A DNA stretch of 64,000 nucleotides from Streptomyces malaysiense. Its GTDB lineage: Bacteria > Actinomycetota > Actinomycetes > Streptomycetales > Streptomycetaceae. The stretch lies in contig NZ_LBDA02000003.1 of the NCBI RefSeq assembly GCF_000980885.2, forward strand, positions 1 through 64,000, written 5' to 3'. How positions within the stretch are numbered: position 1 is the stretch's first letter; every line of letters starts with the position of its first letter. Positions 62,600 to 64,000 of the stretch are shown here, one piece after another. A model generated the notes under the pieces. It was given only the letters and a program-made list of their open reading frames with translations. It did not search any database and had not been told where the DNA came from. The position numbers and the translations under genes were made by a program.

Positions 62600-63829
62600 G
62601 TGGAGACCAAGGACGCCCGGCGGTCGCCGGCGTACCTGCTCGCGACCTGGTGCGTCACCCGTGCGGTGCTGCTGCTCTTCGTCCTCGGGGTGTACGTCTT
62701 CCCCGGTCCCGACGTCACCACGGACGTCTCGGTGATCTACCACAACTGGTACCAGGTGCTGCACCAGGGCACGTTCCCGCTGGACGACGTCACCTGGCAG
62801 TACCCGCCGGCCGCGGCGCTGGCGATCCTCGCGCCCGACCTGCTGCCCTTCCTCTCCTACCCGCACGCCTTCTTCGCGCTGGCGTTCCTCGCCGACCTGG
62901 TGGTCCTGGCGCTGCTGCTGCGGTCGGCCCGGCGGCCCGGCCGGTCGCGGCGCGGGGCCTGGGTGTGGGTGGCCGGCGTACCGCTGCTCGGGCCGACGGT
63001 GTACGCGCGCTACGACGTGATGGTGACCGCGGTGGCCGTGGCGGCGCTGCTCGCGGGGGCACGGCATCCCCGGGTGATGGGGGCGCTGACGGCCTTCGGG
63101 GCGCTGCTGAAGGTGTGGCCGGCGCTGCTGCTGGCCGGTGCGGTGCGGCGCCGGGCGTGGGTGTCGGCGGCGGTGACCGGGGTGGCGCTCGCGGCGGCGT
63201 TCGCGGTGTGGATGCCGGGCGCGTTCGCCTTCCTGACCTTCCAGCGGGAGCGGGGCACGGAGGTGGAGTCGCTGGGCGCCCTGGTCTTCCACGTGGCCCG
63301 GCACTTCGGCTGGAGCGGGCAGGTGCTGCTGAACTACGGCTCGATCGAGTTCCTGGGCCCGTACGTGCCCGAGGTGAGCGCGGCGGCGCTGGCCCTGACG
63401 GCGGGCGCGTTCGGCTGGCTGCTGCTGTGGCGCCTCAGGGCCCGCCGCTTCCCGCCGCCCACCCTGACGGACGCGGCGCTGACCGCCGTGCTCCTCTTCA
63501 CCACCACCAGCCGCGTGATCAGCCCCCAGTACCTGGTCTGGCTGATCGGCCTGGCCGCCGTCTGCCTGACCCACCGCGCCTCCCGGATGACCGCCCCCGC
63601 GCTCCTGGTCCTGGCGGCCTCCTTCCTGACCGTCCTGGAATTCCCCGTCGGCTTCGTCCACGTGGTCACCAGCGACTGGTACGGAATCACCCTCCTGCTC
63701 CTGCGCAACGCCCTGCTGGCCGCCGCGACCCTGCTCGCGGCCCACCACCTGTGGCGCACCACGGCCTCCCCCACGCCGACCCCTCTCCAGCCCCTCCCCA
63801 CCACCACGGAAACCCCGGTCTCCCCCTGA
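62600..63829 (+). CDS. GT87-type polyprenyl-phosphate-mannose mannosyltransferase
   Basis: 409 aa membrane protein with about ten helices, of the GT87 (DUF2029) family that includes the M. tuberculosis PimE. An aspartate in the first extracytoplasmic loop (GPDVTTDVSVIYHNWYQVL) is the typical catalytic position; YARYDVMVTAVAV and LRAFLVGFVHVV-like segments follow in sequence. The last 20 residues are Pro/Thr-rich. GTG at 62600 has AGGGGA 6 bases upstream. Next to a PimB-like gene this suggests mannolipid or lipoglycan synthesis. Confidence 0.85.
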   Translation: METKDARRSPAYLLATWCVTRAVLLLFVLGVYVFPGPDVTTDVSVIYHNWYQVLHQGTFPLDDVTWQYPPAAALAILAPDLLPFLSYPHAFFALAFLADLVVLALLLRSARRPGRSRRGAWVWVAGVPLLGPTVYARYDVMVTAVAVAALLAGARHPRVMGALTAFGALLKVWPALLLAGAVRRRAWVSAAVTGVALAAAFAVWMPGAFAFLTFQRERGTEVESLGALVFHVARHFGWSGQVLLNYGSIEFLGPYVPEVSAAALALTAGAFGWLLLWRLRARRFPPPTLTDAALTAVLLFTTTSRVISPQYLVWLIGLAAVCLTHRASRMTAPALLVLAASFLTVLEFPVGFVHVVTSDWYGITLLLLRNALLAAATLLAAHHLWRTTASPTPTPLQPLPTTTETPVSP

Positions 63830-63840
63830 GCCGCGTGCGC

Positions 63841-64000
63841 TCAGCCCAGCTCCGTCCTGACGTACTTCTGCCAGCGGGCGGTGAAGGTGGCCGGGGTCAG
63901 GCCGAGGATGTCGTGCAGGGCGGTCTCGACGGCGCCGGGGCGGGTGGTGTGGGTGCCGACGGCGCGGTAGAAGGCGGTGAGGCGGGCCGGGCTCCACTGG
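63841..64000 (-). CDS. C-terminal part of an unidentified gene cut by the window edge
   Basis: The last 52 codons are visible (WSPARLTAFYRAVG ... FTARWQKYVRTELG, stop at 63843-63841). The pattern of an aromatic-rich helix pair resembles the C-terminus of actinobacterial secreted or peptidase-MA-like proteins, but this is only a resemblance. The start and main domains lie outside the window. It is convergent with the GT87 gene (11-base gap). Confidence 0.65.
   Translation of the reverse strand, partial: QWSPARLTAFYRAVGTHTTRPGAVETALHDILGLTPATFTARWQKYVRTELG

Overview
The window is a stretch of the core chromosome of a Streptomyces species. The evidence is very high G+C with strongly G/C-ending codons, frequent GTG and TTG starts, a division and cell-wall (dcw) cluster in the actinomycete arrangement (divIVA, ylmG, sepF, yggS, pgeF, ftsZ, ftsQ, murG, ftsW, murD, mraY, murF, murE, ftsI, ftsL, rsmH), and many lineage-typical families (DUF3040, DUF4126, DUF5304, SAV_6107-type HEPN, MacRS). 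From memory, gene order matches the S. coelicolor region SCO2077 to about SCO2133. I see no prophage, insertion sequence, integrase, tRNA, rRNA or CRISPR array.

Layout. 1-18.3 kb: the dcw cluster, all on the minus strand and read from about 18.24 kb towards 0.2 kb, with several 4-base stop/start overlaps. 18.4-24.2 kb (plus): a beta-carbonic anhydrase, then a coupled MoxR ATPase / DUF58 / transglutaminase operon ending at a perfect 40-bp palindrome. 24.2-26.4 kb (minus): DUF3040 membrane protein, methyltransferase and HEPN protein. 26.5-30.2 kb (plus): a degenerate ABC ATPase, a YhgE/Pip-type permease and a TetR regulator, with a palindromic operator in front. 30.4-33.6 kb: DUF4126 protein, phytoene-desaturase-like flavoprotein and a membrane protein with a Tyr/Gln-rich tail. 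33.6-40 kb: metF, thiE, an Rv2175c-type DNA-binding protein, a flavoprotein reductase, and thiO-thiS-thiG behind a TPP riboswitch. 40.1-44.7 kb: PASTA kinase, endonuclease IV, a molybdopterin oxidoreductase, and bacterioferritin facing its ferredoxin, the latter behind an iron box. 44.7-48.3 kb: type II DAHP synthase divergent from a Trp-attenuated trpE-trpG fusion gene. 48.3-64 kb: 6-phosphofructokinase, MacRS two-component system, an acyltransferase, an esterase, an acidic membrane protein, a nuclease/phosphatase-fold protein, glucokinase with its DUF5304 neighbour, an ArsA-like ATPase, an SRPBCC protein, a metallophosphoesterase, an acyl-CoA ligase, two mannosyltransferase-like genes and a truncated gene at the right edge.

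How the genes work together. The left third builds peptidoglycan precursors (MurE, MurF, MraY, MurD, MurG), flips or polymerises them (FtsW, FtsI), and places the machinery (FtsZ, SepF, FtsQ, FtsL, DivIVA). The middle and right hold central metabolism: thiamine, one-carbon, aromatic amino acids, glycolysis and glucose sensing, iron storage and release, and envelope lipid or mannolipid steps. Regulation legible in the DNA includes a TPP riboswitch, a Trp leader peptide with attenuator, a DtxR/DmdR-type iron box, a TetR-type operator, many hairpin terminators, and about a dozen start codons placed 6-8 bases after a TANNNT -10 hexamer, which suggests leaderless mRNAs.

The region is mostly ordinary conserved chromosome and I do not see a clearly new system. 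The items most worth a second look are the HEPN protein with an intact RX4H motif, a possible 61-codon gene coupled to rsmH, the degenerate ABC/YhgE operon with its operator, the MoxR/DUF58/transglutaminase operon next to dcw, and the leaderless-start pattern. Start sites and functions are read from sequence and recalled family knowledge; no searches were run.
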